From assembly GCA_016081115.2 (NCBI GenBank), contig CM071933.1, forward strand, positions 64,432,660-64,496,659: a stretch of 64,000 bases of DNA. Direction: 5' to 3'. The stretch is from Rehmannia glutinosa (Eukaryota > Streptophyta > Magnoliopsida > Lamiales > Orobanchaceae). Below are positions 34,947 to 46,799 of the stretch, one piece after another (position 1 is the first letter of the stretch; each line of letters begins with the position of its first letter). The notes under the pieces are model-generated. The model had not been told where the DNA came from and did no database searches. It saw only the letters and a program-made list of their open reading frames with translations. The position numbers and the translations under genes were made by a program.

Positions 34947-37900
34947 TCAATGTGGTGATGGAAGAATCTTTCCAGAGCACTTTCCAAAGCCAACGTTGTA
35001 ACCATCCCCCTGCAATTTCAATCTGACCATTTATCGATGAAACGAACACAAAATTATATAATTTAGAAGTAATTGATGTCCACAGAAACTAAACCTTGCA
35101 ACAGCCAGTGAAAACGACTTCATCTCCATCTTCCAGAAATGTACGATTAGTTCCACCTAAAGATAAAGGCTTTTGTCCGTTCCAGGTTAACTCTAGCAAG
35201 CATCCATAAGACTCGGACTCCTGCAGATGAATTAAGGATAAAAGGGCAAAGGATAAAAGTCAAACTGCATTGGAGGCAACAGTTACAATAAGATCTTACA
35301 GGGCCACTTATAGTTCCAGTCCCAAGGAGGTCACCAGGCCTTAAGTTGCAACCATTGATAGTATGGTGGGCAAGTTGCTGAGTTATTGTCCAATATCTGT
35401 AACCACAGAAGCAAGCACATTTGTCATAAGTATCCACCACAAGTTTCAATTTCATTGATCAAGTGAAAAAAAAAACATCAAACAGAAAAAAAGCTGATAA
35501 ATTCATACAGGTGTTTGAAGTTGCTTCTTGTTACAACGGATGCATCTTTCTGGCCAGCTGGTACAACAGAAACCTGGGGACAGAAAAGTCATGTTCTAAT
35601 TATGAGAAGAACCTAGGACATAAATAAAAAAAAGTCCTAATTTTTTTGTTTTTTTTTTGACAAAAGTAAAGTTTAGGGGAGGTAAAGTTGATAATAGGTT
35701 GAATCGAATGAAGAATAGAGAGAAGACTGACGAAAAAATATTTGATATATAACAACATGCAGAGTTAAATAGAGGAGCCAAACACCTGCAAGGAAATGTC
35801 GTAGTTTTTGGATTCTTTCTCCGCAAGATAGGGCAAGGGAGGAGGATTCTGCAATTAACATTATGCAAACAATTATGTTGATAGAAAGAACAGGCAAACC
35901 AGCATGTTATCCAAAATCATAACAAGATTAAGTACCTGCTCTGGAGCATCAGAGGCAAATGGTTCTAGAGCATCTAAGGTCACAATCCATGGGGATATAG
36001 TCGTGCCTGCAGTGGGCCCAAAAACAAAATATTATGCCTCTGCTACCATCAATCATATAACAGATAACTTCATCACAGTATAATGTAATTATCCCATATC
36101 TATGCCCTATGGTGACTTCATCAAAGTAGATATGGGATTATCAAAAAATTTGATTCTATTTGAGTAGAATTCAACTTAAGTACAACTTTCTTACCAAAAC
36201 TTTTGCCCAGAAAAGGACCAAGAGGCACATACTCCCATGCCTGAATATCTCTTGCTGCCAAAGTCCAGCATCAAAAATCAAGTGGACAAGCTTATGTGTG
36301 ATTTAGTCAGATGAATTTGTATGCTTTAAAATGTTTATCCGTACCCACTCCAGTCATTCATCAAGACAAGTCCGAAGATATGATCTGCAGCCTCATTAAC
36401 ATCCACAGGCTTCCCCAATTCATTTCCAGGACCAACGACAGCAGCCTAAATGCATTTCAACAACTCACACAAGAAACAAGAATGGTATTTAATTCCAAAA
36501 ACAGTAGGTCATTGTAATTAAATCTATCACATATAAACAGGAGAACAAAAATAGATGGGTCAAGTTAATAATTTGAGAAAAACAAACTATATATTTTCTC
36601 TTTTTGACAAAAATGCTTACCATTTCCAGTTCAAAGTCCAATTTACGAGAAGATCCAAAATAGGGCAGAGAATTGGCAGTTGGATGGCCCTGCCCTCTGG
36701 AATAAACAACACTTCATAAGTCATGCAACATACTTATCACTTTTAACAGCAAAATAAAAGTTAGACTGCAGACCAACTCAACTAGTATCTCTTGCACCAT
36801 GTACAGTAAATACTTTGGGATCAACTGCTTATACATTGGAGCACATATTTAGATTTAAAAGTAATATAAGATAGACTGCATTGAAAAAAGAGATGGAGCT
36901 TGTATAAAGTTTTCGGATTGAGAAAAGGAGGTTCAGGCTTGTTGAGAGCACAATCTACCCCATCTAATGATCTAAAAGACTCACTAGTAGAGGTCTAATG
37001 GGGTCATGGCTGTTCGAAATTTAACCGAAAAATCACTGAAGGGACAAAAATTCATTGAAATGTGAACACCAGCTGCCTTATTGAACAGAAGGCTGGAAAT
37101 ATGAGGATTCTCAAAAATTGATATAAACAGTGGAAGCATGTTATGATGATTAAAGCCTATGAGGTTGAGCTATCCGAGCTTTCAGATATGAATCTATCCA
37201 ATTCAGAAGGGAAGAAATGGAAAAGTGATGTAACTCCACTGGTTGAGGTACAAGATACTATAATTACTAAGCAAGTATCAATTATAGAAATCAATGTGTC
37301 CAAAAGATTAATTAGTTGACTGATAATTAGAATACAAACCTAACTGGAAGCTAGGAACTAGTTGAGGATTTCATTGAGTTTTCAGCAATCCCCCTCCAAA
37401 ACCTTATTGAGGCTCTCATGATAACCATATGTTTGACAAGTTTTCTTTATTTTGGTAAAGCACCTTAAATTTAATTTAAAGAATTTGCTTAATATGAACA
37501 ACGTAGTCGAAGTTCAAGGCAAGACAAATTAAGAATCTTGTGATGACCATTGAGGAAAGTACCAACGTAATCATGATTTAACAAAAGTTTATAATGCAAT
37601 TTAACTTCATCAAGAAGCCTGGAAATAGAAGAGAAGAGAACATTCAATCATATTTTAACTCCGTGTTCAGTATGGATGAATAAATCATTTCAGCAGAGGA
37701 TTACATTTTCTTTTCCTTTTTTTTATTCTTCTTCTTCTTTTTCACTTAAACTTTCTAGTACACTCATGTCAACTGTAATCATATGCAGCAATTAAGATGC
37801 AAGTGTTTCTCCAAGCATGAGGGATGCGCTGTGAATGGAGACAGCCATTGGGCTTCTGAAAGTTGATAATTTGCCTGTACATAAAGAAGGAATATTGTTT

Positions 37901-39519
37901 TGTAACCTTGGTCTGATTATGTCGGTGCCAGAGATGACAACAGATGATGCACGCCCATGGTAAGCAATAGGAATGTGAAACCTGAAACAGATGCAGCCAT
38001 TCAAAAGAGAGGAAAAAGCTGACAGAGATCGAAAGAGATTCTACATTCCAAATTGTTAGATTAATTTGTGTACATAATTATAGTAGAATTTTGGGAAGAG
38101 AATTTCATAGATGAACTTGCAAGAATGACAAGTCTTTAATGATACAATGAAGACAATACAATTGAAATGGGGAGGCTACTACATATATAGATAAAACCCT
38201 AGCTAACAACTAAGAATGGAAAATACAAAACTACCCCTATAACATAAATAACAATATAACTCTAACACAAATTACCATACCAATTTGGGTTAATTGGGTT
38301 TTCTGGGCCTCGAAACATAAGTCCACAGTTCTTCGCATGATGCTTTGATGCAAAGAAGTCTGTGTAGTCCCCAATTGCAATAGGAAGAAGCATTTGGACC
38401 TTGTCCTGGCACATCAACATGTATTGAAGAAGCAGAACAGAACTTGATCAATTATACAAATTTAAAACTGCCTGCATCACATACCATTGGCACAATTGCT
38501 TTCTCCCGTAAACTTGCATTATCGCGCAGTATTGGTTCTGCAGCTGCATTATAACAAAGCAAGAAAATAAAAAAATAAATGAACATATACAATTTACTAG
38601 TGTGACAAATGCCTCTTGTCAGAAAATAGAAAGACTATAATCTACAATATTTATAGGAGCAATGTGAGTAGCCAACCTGACAATAGCTTTTGCAATGTCG
38701 TACGAGCTTCCTTCCATGCCGGCCGTCCCAATGCCAGGAACGTATTGAGATTAGGCTGTATAATACGTCATTTAGCCAGCAGTAAGAAATGGACTTTTTT
38801 TATTGTTTTTCGACTATAGCTTATTTCATTAACTTTTACAGAAAATTAAATTCAAACAAAGTTCCTTTCCACCCAGTCAGAGCAAGTGAAAGCGAGTTCT
38901 ATAACTCAGTTACATTTTCAAGGTTTTACCTTCTACTCAGAGAATTTTAGGCCACTGCCTTAGGGCTTAGTCCTTCCGGATTTAACACATATTATATTTG
39001 AAATTAAATTTGAAAAAAGAAAATAGTGCTAGTCTCCAGTTGAATTGATTTCTACAGTTACCCTTTTTTTTTTTTTTTTCAAATTCGATTCCTCTCTAGA
39101 TAAACTTCAATTCTTGGATACTGCATGAGAATAGGCTAGTACCAAAAATAAAACCTAAAACGACACAGATGTTTGTACCACCCAACAGTTTTATGTCAGC
39201 TTAAAGAGTACAAGATTCTCATGCTTCGCAATTTTGAGCAACGTTCTGATTCTATATGCGTCAACGTTCAAAAGTATAAAGCTAAAACAAATTCGAATAG
39301 GAGAGAAAAACGGACCTGATTGAAGCAATCGGAGTTTCTGAGATACGGACCGTCGAAAAGACCGGCTAAGGCAATCACGGACAGGTCCAGCACATATTCT
39401 CCAATAGCAACGCCCGGTCTGGGCTGCGAATCGGGTTCATGCTTGAACACGCCGTAAGGCAGGTTCTGAATCGAGAAGTGCGAGTCCGGATGAACTTCAA
39501 TGAATGACTTCAGCACCAT
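34947..39519 (-). CDS. FAH: Fumarylacetoacetase (fumarylacetoacetate hydrolase), 14 exons
   Basis: Exons (minus order): 39519-39316, 38755-38677, 38543-38485, 38405-38281, 37981-37907, 36696-36621, 36445-36346, 36254-36195, 36006-35936, 35848-35786, 35573-35509, 35396-35300, 35220-35095, 35009-34947. They total 1263 nt, 420 aa, the plant family length. The N-terminal domain starts [20 protein letters not shown]. The FAH catalytic fold has the [16 protein letters not shown] metal/His region, [48 protein letters not shown] and [11 protein letters not shown]. The enzyme cleaves fumarylacetoacetate to fumarate and acetoacetate, the last step of tyrosine breakdown. Splice sites are canonical except the exon-7 donor, which reads AGTG/GGTACG with one G too many. 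A solo LTR fills most of intron 4. Confidence 0.95.
38054..38267 (-). mobile_element. Solo LTR in FAH intron 4
   Basis: A 214-bp sequence with ends TGTTAGA...TCTAACA on either strand, flanked by a perfect 5-bp duplication CAAAT (38049-38053 and 38268-38272). Minus orientation is chosen because a CTATATATGTAG TATA-like block then sits mid-element. It has no internal domain, so it is a solo LTR from a short-LTR element, left by recombination between LTRs. It starts only 13 bp from the exon-4 donor site and makes up most of the 299-bp intron. Confidence 0.75.
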
Positions 39520-39539
39520 AGCTACGCAACCACGGACGA

Positions 39540-39551
39540 AACGACGTCGTT
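39540..39551. promoter_or_regulatory. Palindrome AACGACGTCGTT upstream of FAH start
   Basis: A perfect 12-bp palindrome 21 bp upstream of the FAH start codon, with the GACGTC core recognised by plant bZIP factors (C-box). It may lie in the 5' UTR or core promoter. Regulatory use is inference only. Confidence 0.35.
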
Positions 39552-40071
39552 AGGAGCAGGACCAGAGCTCTGGTGATGTGGAAGAGTGAAGAATGAGAGT
39601 AGAGTAGAGAAAGAGAGTACAGATACTTGTAGAAAATGAACTATGGAGTGAGAGGTAGTTGGAGACGGTAAACATGAATTATGAAGTCATTTACTTTAAA
39701 TGTGGTGGTCTTGTTTATGATTTTACGAAATGGTTGGTACCAGACGATTGGATGCAGCGCTGCCGGCATTCAATGCGGAGCCCCGGGAAATGGATGTGTT
39801 GGGCGGGTAGGGTCGAGCCAAAATTTAGTGATTCTAGATATACTAGCGTGCGATGCAGGGAGTGTAATATAATAAAGTATTATATGATTTTAATATAATT
39901 TTTTTTTATATATTATAGGATTGGTAAAGGAGCTGGGCGGGTGGATATATCTCAAGGCTCATCCCCGCCATGTCCGTTGAATTGGAGAATGGTTGCACGA
40001 TGTTACGTCTTGACTCGAATAAAATAATTCAAGATTTATTAAATTATTAATTTAATATATTTTCACAATTA

Positions 40072-40448
40072 TTAGGGCAACTCCAGTGGAAAACCCTTCA
40101 AAGGTTTTTCCACAGTTTTTTGTGTGTCATGTCACATGTTAGTGATGTCACATCAAAAACAAAAATCCCACTATTTTACAAAATTTTCTCCACAATGGTT
40201 AAAACTTATTTACTACTTTTTAATGATCCCACCATCTAAACAAAATAATTAAAAAAGTAACAAATATTAAATTCAACCTCTTTCTGCATACATGGGCCCC
40301 ACATCAATACCTTTTTACCCCAATTCCTCCTCCATCAACGTCTCTTCCCTACAAACCCTAAATCTTCTCTCACAATTGTGAGATTTTTGGTTGACACGAT
40401 TTTTCACGAAAAACTCCTCCAAAAATCTTACCATTGGAGTTGCCCTAA
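40072..40448. mobile_element. MITE with TTAGGGCAACTCCA termini
   Basis: 377 bp. The left end TTAGGGCAACTCCAGTGG is mirrored on the right by CCATTGGAGTTGCCCTAA. No coding capacity. The flanks give TA on both sides, but the local AT-richness makes this target duplication ambiguous between superfamilies. Confidence 0.75.
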
Positions 40449-41600
40449 TATTAAATATCCAACAATAAATTAAAATTTTAGAAAAATGAAAAAAAAATAA
40501 GAAAACAAATTGATTATATTTGAAGCAATTTTATACATCCATTGAAAAATACTTGTTGAGTTGATTAAACTTTGAAAATTATATGTTTGCTTAATAATTT
40601 TCGACAACTAAATTAAGTTAGATTAACTGGGAAATAGCTGAAGTTTATACCAACAAACTACTATATATTATAGGATCAGGGTATCATTTGATCGAATATG
40701 TTTGTTTTCCATATTTATATATAAGAGAAAATACGATATAATAGATAATTGACCAGCAAAATTTTATTTTTTGGTAAGAAAATAAATAAAATAAAAATAT
40801 TGCTTTTGGTAAAAAAAATAAATAATTAAGAATTTTGATTCTGAATATGCCGTTACCATCATGATAGTCTTCGACTGAATTCCTAGTATAGCAAAAGGTA
40901 AAAGTCTACTACCGATCTTCGCTTCCAATATGCCCGAAAAGCTTACCAATTATAAAAATATAAGCATTCATATCACTTTTTTTATAAAGTGATCTTCATT
41001 ACTTTTTGTAGATGAAAATAATGATTTATTTTAAATTAGAAAAGTATGAATTATGTGAAAATCCTATTTACTGAAACTATGAAGTTTTTATTTATTTTTA
41101 AATTAAAAAAGTATAAAAGTTGTTGTCAAAATAATTTTACATTAATAATTAGAACTTACCAGATTATGTTGATGGTAAACCCGATTTACTGAAAATAAAA
41201 AATTACAATAGTCAAAATACATAGATATACAAATTGTTCAATAGCCTCAATGCATAATTTTTTAAAAAAGCCCACTATAAAATAAAATTTTGAGTAAATA
41301 TTTTTTTTTGTTATTATATTTATTTTTTATTTTATATATGGAATATGGGTCTCAAACTGAAGAACATAAAAAGTTGATTAATTTGATATATTATACGTCA
41401 AAAACTAATCAAAAATGAAAAAGTTACTAAATTTTGAAAAGAAAAATAAAAAAGATAAATATAATCATTAAAAAACCAATTAACACAAATTTGAAAATCA
41501 TAATTATAGATATTTTCACCTTTTTCTAGATTTTAATTACTTTTTTAGCAACGAAAAATGGGTGGCAAATTTTATGATTACTATTTTGGGAATAGTCTCT
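40449..41600. other. AT-rich intergenic DNA
   Basis: Very AT-rich with many A/T runs. I see no gene, no terminal repeats and no conserved domain in any frame. Confidence 0.6.
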
Positions 41601-41628
41601 TTATATATATATATATATATATATATAT
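41601..41628. repeat. (AT)n microsatellite
   Basis: A run of alternating T and A just left of the inverted-repeat element at 41634. Confidence 0.9.
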
Positions 41629-41839
41629 GATATGGATCAAATGTGTCCTCCCATTTAAGGTGAGTCCATAGGACACAATCCTAACCATAGATTAACATTT
41701 TTGAGTGGTCTTGATTTTTAGGGGGTATTATATTTTTTTTTTCAACAACTAAGAAGTGTAGGGTGATCATTTTACAATATAGAATCAGTTATTGAGATTT
41801 GATGAGATCCCAATCACGTTCAATTTTCTTTCTCCTTTC

Positions 41840-42436
41840 ACGCGACACGTGCTTTTAGTTTTTTTTTATTGCTTTTTCGGACAGCAACTTTCTAGCTTCC
41901 TCCGGCCAAGCAACCTAGGTGGGAATAGAGAAAGAAAGAGAAGGGGAAGAAGTGGGGTAGAGGAAATGGTGAACTCATCAGGCTCATGACCTGAAGGTAG
42001 ACTGGAGTAGAGGCTTATGATGAAGAATTCCCAGAGCTGGTAGCCAATCAGGCCACCTCGGTTAAAAGGACTGATAAGAAACTGGATGTAGTGCTACTAA
42101 GCGAAAAAGGTGCCTGCATTGATTGACTTTCCGCAGGGATGATTCCCCATCCTTTGTGTACTTTGACATTGCTCTATTCCCTCTAAAGATTCTCTTAGGA
42201 GAATCACCATCAACCCTTTTCTTGCGTGTTCTGAATCTTCTTTTCGGATGGTAAATATTTTTCAGAACATGGGGTGCTAGCCTAGCGGATGACTGGTACT
42301 AGGTAGTCATTCCATCCAGCCTCCTCTTCCGCCCTCTCTTACTAAAAAAGGGGAGGACTTGGATTGTGATAGATGCAACGAGCCGGGATCCCACTCCCCA
42401 AGAAGCAAAAAGGAGTTGCACAAATTCGATGTGACT
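41840..42436 (+). other. Mitochondrial-type DNA insertion (left part)
   Basis: GC-richer than its surroundings and carries the 5' two-thirds of plant mitochondrial trnfM (41951-41996). The rest is non-coding, with the purine-rich texture of plant mitochondrial spacers. It ends at the SIRE-like fragment at 42437. The left boundary is approximate. Confidence 0.6.
41951..41996 (+). pseudogene. trnfM: Truncated mitochondrial tRNA-fMet (trnfM)
   Basis: Matches, from memory of the gene, the first 46 nt of plant mitochondrial initiator tRNA: acceptor strand AGtGGGGTAG, D arm, and an anticodon arm ATCAGGCTCATGACCTGA with anticodon CAT. Three substitutions are seen. After CTGAAG the sequence diverges, so the variable loop, T arm and 3' acceptor strand are missing. 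It cannot fold as a tRNA and marks organelle-to-nucleus transfer. Confidence 0.75.
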
Positions 42437-42877
42437 TAGAGTACTCAACTCCTTAGCACCTATGTGAGTTTTGGCTTTTGAGTGTTGTTTTCCTCATTTA
42501 ATAGTGTGTGTGAGGATTTAATGTGCTCAAAATCTTTCATCATTTTGCCTAATGAAATCATAAAGATCAGTGGGTGATGAAGTGTGTGTCACATTTACTA
42601 TCACTAGAATCTGAGTGAGATGAGTTAGAGTGTACCTCATCTTTTTGGTCAGGTTGATCTTGTTCTTTAGCCATTAGACAGATCATTGCTTCTTCTTGAG
42701 AATCACTTGAGTAGTCGACTTCACTACTCTCGAGTCTGCTTCTTCTTTAAACATTGCCTCTCGGATCTCGACCAACATAGACTTTTTCTTTTCCGTCTTC
42801 TTTCTCTCAAGACTCTTCTTTCTTCTTCATTCCTGTATTTATTGACTACGAGGATATGGACATTCAATAGCAAAGTG

Positions 42878-43876
42878 TCACAGTTGTCTACGGTTCCAAC
42901 ACGGAGTTCTCAACTCTTTGATCAGCTCTTTCCGTTCTTGGGTTATCAGCTCTCTGATATTCAACCTTTTGATGCTCAGCTCTCTTGGTTGGCCTATCTT
43001 CCCTTGACTTGGAGGGAGCTGAATGTCTCCTGGAGGATTCCCCTTTGTTTCTTTTGTAGTTCTTGTTGAAGAACTTGTTGAATATTTTAACCATAAGGGC
43101 AATTTCTTCCTGGTCAATGGTTTCTTGACTTCAGCTCTCTTCCCATCTTTGACTATAAGTGCAGCCGTTTTGGGTACAGCTGTCTCATCTTGATCCTTTC
43201 TTCTAAGCTCAAATTCATAAGCTTTGAGGTCTGAGAATAGCTCATGATTGGATGTTTTTGATAGGTCCATCGAGTGCCTTAGAGCCATGGTCTTCATTTC
43301 CCATTCAGTTGGGAGGCTCCTTAGAATCTTCATACACATCTTTTTTTGTGTGTATTCCTTTCCAAGTGCTGAGAGCTCATTTGTAATTTCAGTGAATCTA
43401 GCATCCGGTGATCCGTTGTCTCACCTGCAAGCATTTTAAAGTTTTCAAACTTTTGAACAACAACAGATAATTTGTTTTCTTTAATTTGCTCTGATCCTTC
43501 ACAAATTAAAGTTAGTTTATCCCAGATTTCTTTTGTTGTTTTGCATGACTTGAATTTATTGAACATTGCTTTGTCCAGAGTCTTGTAGAGAATATCCTTG
43601 GCCACATTGTCCAAGTTGTATCTCTTTCTGTCATCATTGGTCCATTTAGTCCTTGGTTTTTCAACTAAGGCTGGTTTTGCCTCAGCCACAGACTTTTTCT
43701 CCTTTAGTCAGCATTTGCTCTCCTCTGTTGTGTTCACTTTCAATATTTACAGTGGCCCATCCTCTATCACTAGCCACGTTTCGTCATGTAAAGCAGATAG
43801 ATGAGCCTGCATATGAATTTTTCAGTCATCAAACTCCTCAATAGTGAACATAAGAATGCGTGTCAAATTTGCTTCC
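42878..43876 (-). pseudogene. gag: gag of the truncated SIRE-like copy
   Basis: Starts at the ATG at 43876 (MEANLTRILMFTIEEFDD), followed by an in-frame stop where Trp is expected. Long open blocks follow: 43689-43330 (TKWTNDDRKRYNLDNVAKDI...) and 43339-42878 (ILRSLPTEWEMKTMALRHS...), the UBN2-type gag domain. A degraded zinc knuckle (CWNRRQL...) lies at the end. A frameshift near 43340 joins the blocks. It is clearly less damaged than the gag at 19.9-21.7 kb. Confidence 0.8.
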
Positions 43877-43988
43877 ATGATAGTAACTTTGTTGAATAAA
43901 AATAGCTTTTGAAAAAGCAAGTGTTAAAAAATTTCTTTGAAAGATTGGAGATCTAGTTCAGTAACCAGTGCGGAAGGCTCAATGAACC

Positions 43989-44004
43989 AACCGCTCTGAT
44001 ACCA
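43989..44004 (-). other. Primer-binding site, tRNA-iMet type
   Basis: Read on the minus strand: TGGTATCAGAGCGGTT, two bases from the LTR end. It is the exact complement of the plant initiator tRNA-Met 3' end. Confidence 0.88.
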
Positions 44005-44006
44005 CT

Positions 44007-45580
44007 TGTAAGTCCCAAGGGGTGTGAGTAAGGTTTAGAAGGGGGGGTTGAATAAACCTTATCAACTTTTTGATTTTAGTCCTTTTAAAATAATACAGAG
44101 TTAATTCCACAGCTAAGTCCTTGATGGACAGCTAAGTTAGTTAATCAGCAAAGTTAGCCACTCAACAGACTCGAAAGAGCTATTGATAGAATAACTCAGC
44201 TGTTTAGACTAAACCTTAATTTGGCTGTGATAAGATTTTCAGCGGAAGACTTATCACCCTTTGAATTTGATTTAAGTTTGTTTTAACACTTGGTTTTAAC
44301 ACTTTGTTAATTATCAGTTGGATAGCAAATTATCAGCAGATATAAAGTGAGTATGCAGAAATAAAATGCTGAAATGTAAATGACACAATAATTTTTATAG
44401 AGGTTCGAAGATGGGGTAATCCTTCTTCTACTCCTCTCTTCTCCAACTCCTGGAGGAATCCACTAAATAATGATCAATTTGAGTGGTTATCGATCGGATA
44501 CAAGTCTTGGTCACACGGTGACTTGCTCCTTTGGGACTCGGTCGGAGATATCTTGATCACACAGTGGCTTCTCATCCGACTCAACTTCTTCATTGTAATT
44601 TGCGCTTGCTACTTGACTTACTTTCTCAAGCTTCTTGGATTTGATCGAAGCCCTCCAATAACTTAAGATTGGTTCGACCTTGAACCTTCCTACAATCCTC
44701 CTTGGAAAGTAGACCCCTTTTGATTCTTCAAAAGTTTCCTATTCAGAGTTTGAAGTTGTCTTTCCTTCACAACTTAGTGTTGGATCGATTTCCTTTGAGA
44801 TTTAGGCTTGAGGATTTTGCTTGAATAACTTGAGAATATTTTTGGGTTCTGATATAAATGTTGCTTGTTATCTCATGTGTTTAGGTTAGTAACATTTTCT
44901 CAAAGTGATTCCTCCTTTTATAGTGACCTTTCAAAAATTTGCCCGTTGAAGAGATGGGTGATTTTCAAAAGTCACTTATGTTCGATTGGACTTGTCTTTT
45001 CTTGGTCTTCAATCTTGAGATGTAGACCATTTCCTTGTATTAAATGAATGTTCAACTTTTGAGAATCGACCACGAGGTGCGAGTGCTTTCCCATTGGTTT
45101 ATTACTTTTGCACGCTTCTCGGGGATCGAGCACTTTAAGACATGGCAACATGGAAGTATTACTTATTTAAGTAATGTTCTTGACTTTTGTGCAACTGTGA
45201 TTCTTTTGATTAACTCCTCCTTGCATTTTGCCTTTTCCCGGGTGACTTGAGTGCTGCTCTAATAATTGAAAGACTCATTTGTCACTTCAACTTGACTTGG
45301 CTTCTTGGATTGACTTAATCGACTCTTCTCACTGTTGTCTCATAGTCGATACTCCTTGATCGAGTCCTTGGTCTTCTTTCATGGCCATACTCGGTTGTTC
45401 CTCGGTGAGTCTTCACTTCACATCTTGATTGACTTCTTGTATTTCCAAGCATAGTTGACTTGACTCGGCTTATCTGACTTTGTATATTACAATAAGAATT
45501 ACAAGGAAATTAAGGTGCCAACTTTCTAGTCTAAGTTTTACATGGCATTTATCAAAATCCAAATAATAAATTTCCCAAAG
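44007..45580 (-). repeat. LTR of the truncated SIRE-like element
   Basis: About 1574 bp. The minus-strand start CTTTGGGAAATTTATTATTT and end CCTTGGGACTTACA parallel the LTRs at 18165 and 30716. The outer TG is degraded to CT. Confidence 0.82.
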
Positions 45581-46660
45581 ATATATCATTTCAAATCGAA
45601 AAATATTTATTTTCTAACTCATTCCCTTCCCTCTTCGAGCGGATCATTTCTCCATCGAAATATAATAGGGCCAGGTGGTCCAATGATATTCGAGAGAAAT
45701 GTCGACTAAGTGAGTCTTAGGAAAAGGGAAACCCATTCCAAATTAGCTAGGTAATGATCGAGTCTTTCTTGAATAATTTTTTTCTTGATTGACCGTTAGT
45801 CCATGTAACGAGAATACGTTGTATCCTAAATCATCAAGACCCGCCTCTTGTATAGCAAGGTGAAAAATGTGAAGCTTTCTTGAGTCCTTGCAGTTTCGAC
45901 CCCAATCTTCTCGAAATGGAAAAGTATCGCAAAAATCCCCCCCTCGTAATGCCACAGTGATTGATTCTTCGAACCCGATCAATTCGGCTTTTGTCTCAAA
46001 TTTGAAAAGGATTAGTCTACCACCCCATTCTCTTGCTATGATTGGGTTCTTTGCTCTCCAAGATTTTTTTCATTACTTTTATTAAGTAGAATGACTTGGA
46101 AGATTTATCCGAGACGCTATGATCATCTTCACCCACCTCATCTAAATTAACCACGTTTTTTTTCCTTGTATGTTAACTCTCTCTATCGGACCCCGTAAAG
46201 ACCTTCTAAATCAAAATGGATATGGATATCAATCTAGCGCTATGAACACCGCAAGCAAAACCCGGGAAAAAGAAAGTAAGGACATGATCCCTAATCTACA
46301 CCGATGGAATGGGGGCCCTAAACTTTAAATAATCTACCAAGCCGTCCCGTCAGGCCGGTGGTTACGAGAAGAAAAAAAAACCGAGGAAAGACAGGCACTC
46401 GACTCGAGAAAAGCGGTGCAAACCCACAAGGAGAAGGACGAAACACTAAAAACCTCGGACTCAAAACAAAAGATAAACTAAACAAAAGGAAACCAAAAAA
46501 GGAAAAAGAATAGAACAAACGTGAAGATCGGGAATGGGATTCATAAACTCAACAATAGCAAAAAGAAAAGCGGACGCTTTCGATCGGATCCGAGAAAAGA
46601 AGGAGGAGGCCCGATCGAAACCCTAGGGTGACTAATCTCTAACGAGAGGACATTGAAGTC
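45581..46660. other. Mitochondrial-type DNA insertion (right part)
   Basis: Balanced base composition and purine-rich spacer-like sequence (for example GAAAAGAAGGAGGAGGCCC), unlike the AT-rich nuclear surroundings. A minus-strand frame at 45982-45743 (MIGFEESITVALRGGDFCDT...) has no family I recognise; it could be a mitochondrial ORF fragment. Placement as mitochondrial rests on texture and on the trnfM fragment on the other side of the retroelement. Confidence 0.45.
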
Positions 46661-46799
46661 CGAGGAAATGTGTAGTTTTCAAGTAACCCATATCCCTCAT
46701 ATTCACATTTTTTTTCTCCAGCGTATTCTGTTGTTAACTGCTTATGTAATATAATCATATTGCATGTGTAGTATAACCATATTGTACGTATAATTTAAT

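Larger units (their letters stand above)
42437..45580 (-). mobile_element. Truncated SIRE-like copia: 5' LTR and gag only
   Basis: On the minus strand it reads LTR (45580-44007), then a perfect primer site, then gag, and stops abruptly at 42437. Sequence similar to the SIRE-like element at 18-32 kb ends there, at a point matching about 21300 of that element. Its LTR carries TATAAAAG (44922-44915). It lies inside the mitochondrial-type DNA. No pol region and no 3' LTR remain. It is a diverged member of the same family or a close relative. Confidence 0.85.

Noticed and set aside
41951..41996. A functional nuclear tRNA gene
   Set aside because: The T arm and 3' acceptor strand are missing, so it cannot fold as a tRNA; it is a mitochondrial fragment.
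46318..46518. Small hydrophobic minus-strand ORF (Phe/Leu-rich)
   Set aside because: It comes from an A/G-rich purine spacer read on the opposite strand; there is no homology I recognise and no start context.
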